A DNA stretch of 6,193 nt. Origin: Bacteroidota bacterium (GTDB taxonomy: Bacteria; Bacteroidota; Bacteroidia; AKYH767-A; JABDAW01). The position numbers and the translations under genes were made by a program. Below are positions 5,791-6,193 of this stretch, one piece after another; position 1 is the stretch's first letter, and the number at the start of each line of letters is the position of its first letter. The DNA is taken from assembly GCA_023251595.1 (NCBI GenBank), contig JAHEYM010000255.1, positions 1 through 6,193 of the forward strand. Direction: 5' to 3'. The notes under the pieces are model-generated. The model saw only the letters and a list, made by a program, of their open reading frames with translations, did not search any database and had not been told where the DNA came from.

Positions 5791-6193
5791 ATGAGTAATA
5801 TATTAATAATCGACGACGAAAAAACAATTCGGAGTACGTTGAAAGAAATTATTGAGTACGAAGGTTTCAAAGTCGACGAAGCGGCTGATGGAATGGAAGG
5901 AATCAAACTTGCAGCCGAAAAAAAATATGACTTAATCCTCTGCGACATCAAAATGCCAAAGATGGATGGCATTGAGGTATTAACAAAATTACAGGAAATA
6001 ACACCCGACACGCCTGTAGTCATGATTTCAGGACACGGAACAATTGATACCGCTGTTGAAGCAATTAAAAAAGGCGCATTCGATTTTATTTCGAAACCTC
6101 CTGATCTTAATAGATTACTCGTCACAATCCGGAATGCTGTTGACCGAAATTCATTGATCACCGAAACCAAATTTCTCAAGAAAAAAATTTATA
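5791..6193 (+). CDS. Response regulator receiver domain, probably NtrC-type sigma-54 activator, 5' part
   Basis: The frame is open to the window edge and gives the first 134 residues, covering a whole receiver domain. The acidic pair Asp8-Asp9, the phospho-acceptor Asp52 (in CDIKMPKMDG), the switch Ser80 (MISGHG) and Lys102 (SKPPD) are all present, so it should accept phosphate from a histidine kinase not seen here. The string HGTIDTAVEAIKKGAFDFISKPP and the basic linker helix starting near residue 121 are typical of AtoC/ZraR/NtrC regulators, in which an AAA+ sigma-54 activation domain and a Fis-type DNA-binding domain follow. Those domains lie beyond the window, so this class is inferred from the receiver alone. 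The ATG is two bases after the phosphatase stop; the conserved start NILIIDDE supports it. It is probably the next gene of the same operon. Confidence 0.9.
   Translation, partial: MSNILIIDDEKTIRSTLKEIIEYEGFKVDEAADGMEGIKLAAEKKYDLILCDIKMPKMDGIEVLTKLQEITPDTPVVMISGHGTIDTAVEAIKKGAFDFISKPPDLNRLLVTIRNAVDRNSLITETKFLKKKIY

Overview
The window reads as an ordinary chromosomal segment of a moderately AT-rich bacterium, most likely Bacteroidota or a near relative in the FCB group. Three things point there. First, the gene order grpE, dnaJ, ABC-2 ATPase, ABC-2 permease, then an NtrC-type response regulator is one I recall from that group. Second, none of the six visible starts has a convincing Shine-Dalgarno sequence, and most are preceded by A/T-rich DNA. 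Third, the response-regulator and GrpE/DnaJ sequences have the flavour of that phylum. I cannot place it below phylum level from sequence alone.

Layout, all genes on the + strand. Positions 2-448 are the 3' part of a TlpA-type thiol-disulfide oxidoreductase, closed by a strong intrinsic terminator (476-508). The spacer 509-604 carries a small hairpin and two weak promoter candidates. It is followed by a tight run of genes: grpE (605-1243), dnaJ (1246-2394), an ABC-2 type exporter ATPase (2409-3329), its permease (3500-4816), a Ppx/GppA-family phosphatase (4820-5788) and the receiver domain of a response regulator cut by the window end (5791-6193). Spacings are 2, 14, 170, 3 and 2 bases, so the only real gap after grpE lies between the ATPase and the permease.

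That 170-base gap is the most unusual part. It is bounded by two arrays of the same heptamer in opposite orientation: three copies of ATGAGTT on the left (3326-3346) and seven copies of AACTCAT on the right (3444-3492), around an AT-rich core of 97 bases. The left array supplies the ATPase stop codon, and the right array ends 7 bases before the permease GTG start. The pair could fold into a long hairpin in RNA or be a small mobile or slippage-prone repeat element.

Functionally, GrpE and DnaJ are the nucleotide-exchange factor and J-domain co-chaperone of DnaK, which is not in this window. The ABC pair should form one NatAB-like export complex. The Ppx/GppA protein acts on polyphosphate or (p)ppGpp. 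The regulator probably drives sigma-54 promoters. A stress-response theme is plausible but inferred. No phage, plasmid, CRISPR, toxin or transposase gene is visible, and I see no clear new multi-gene system.
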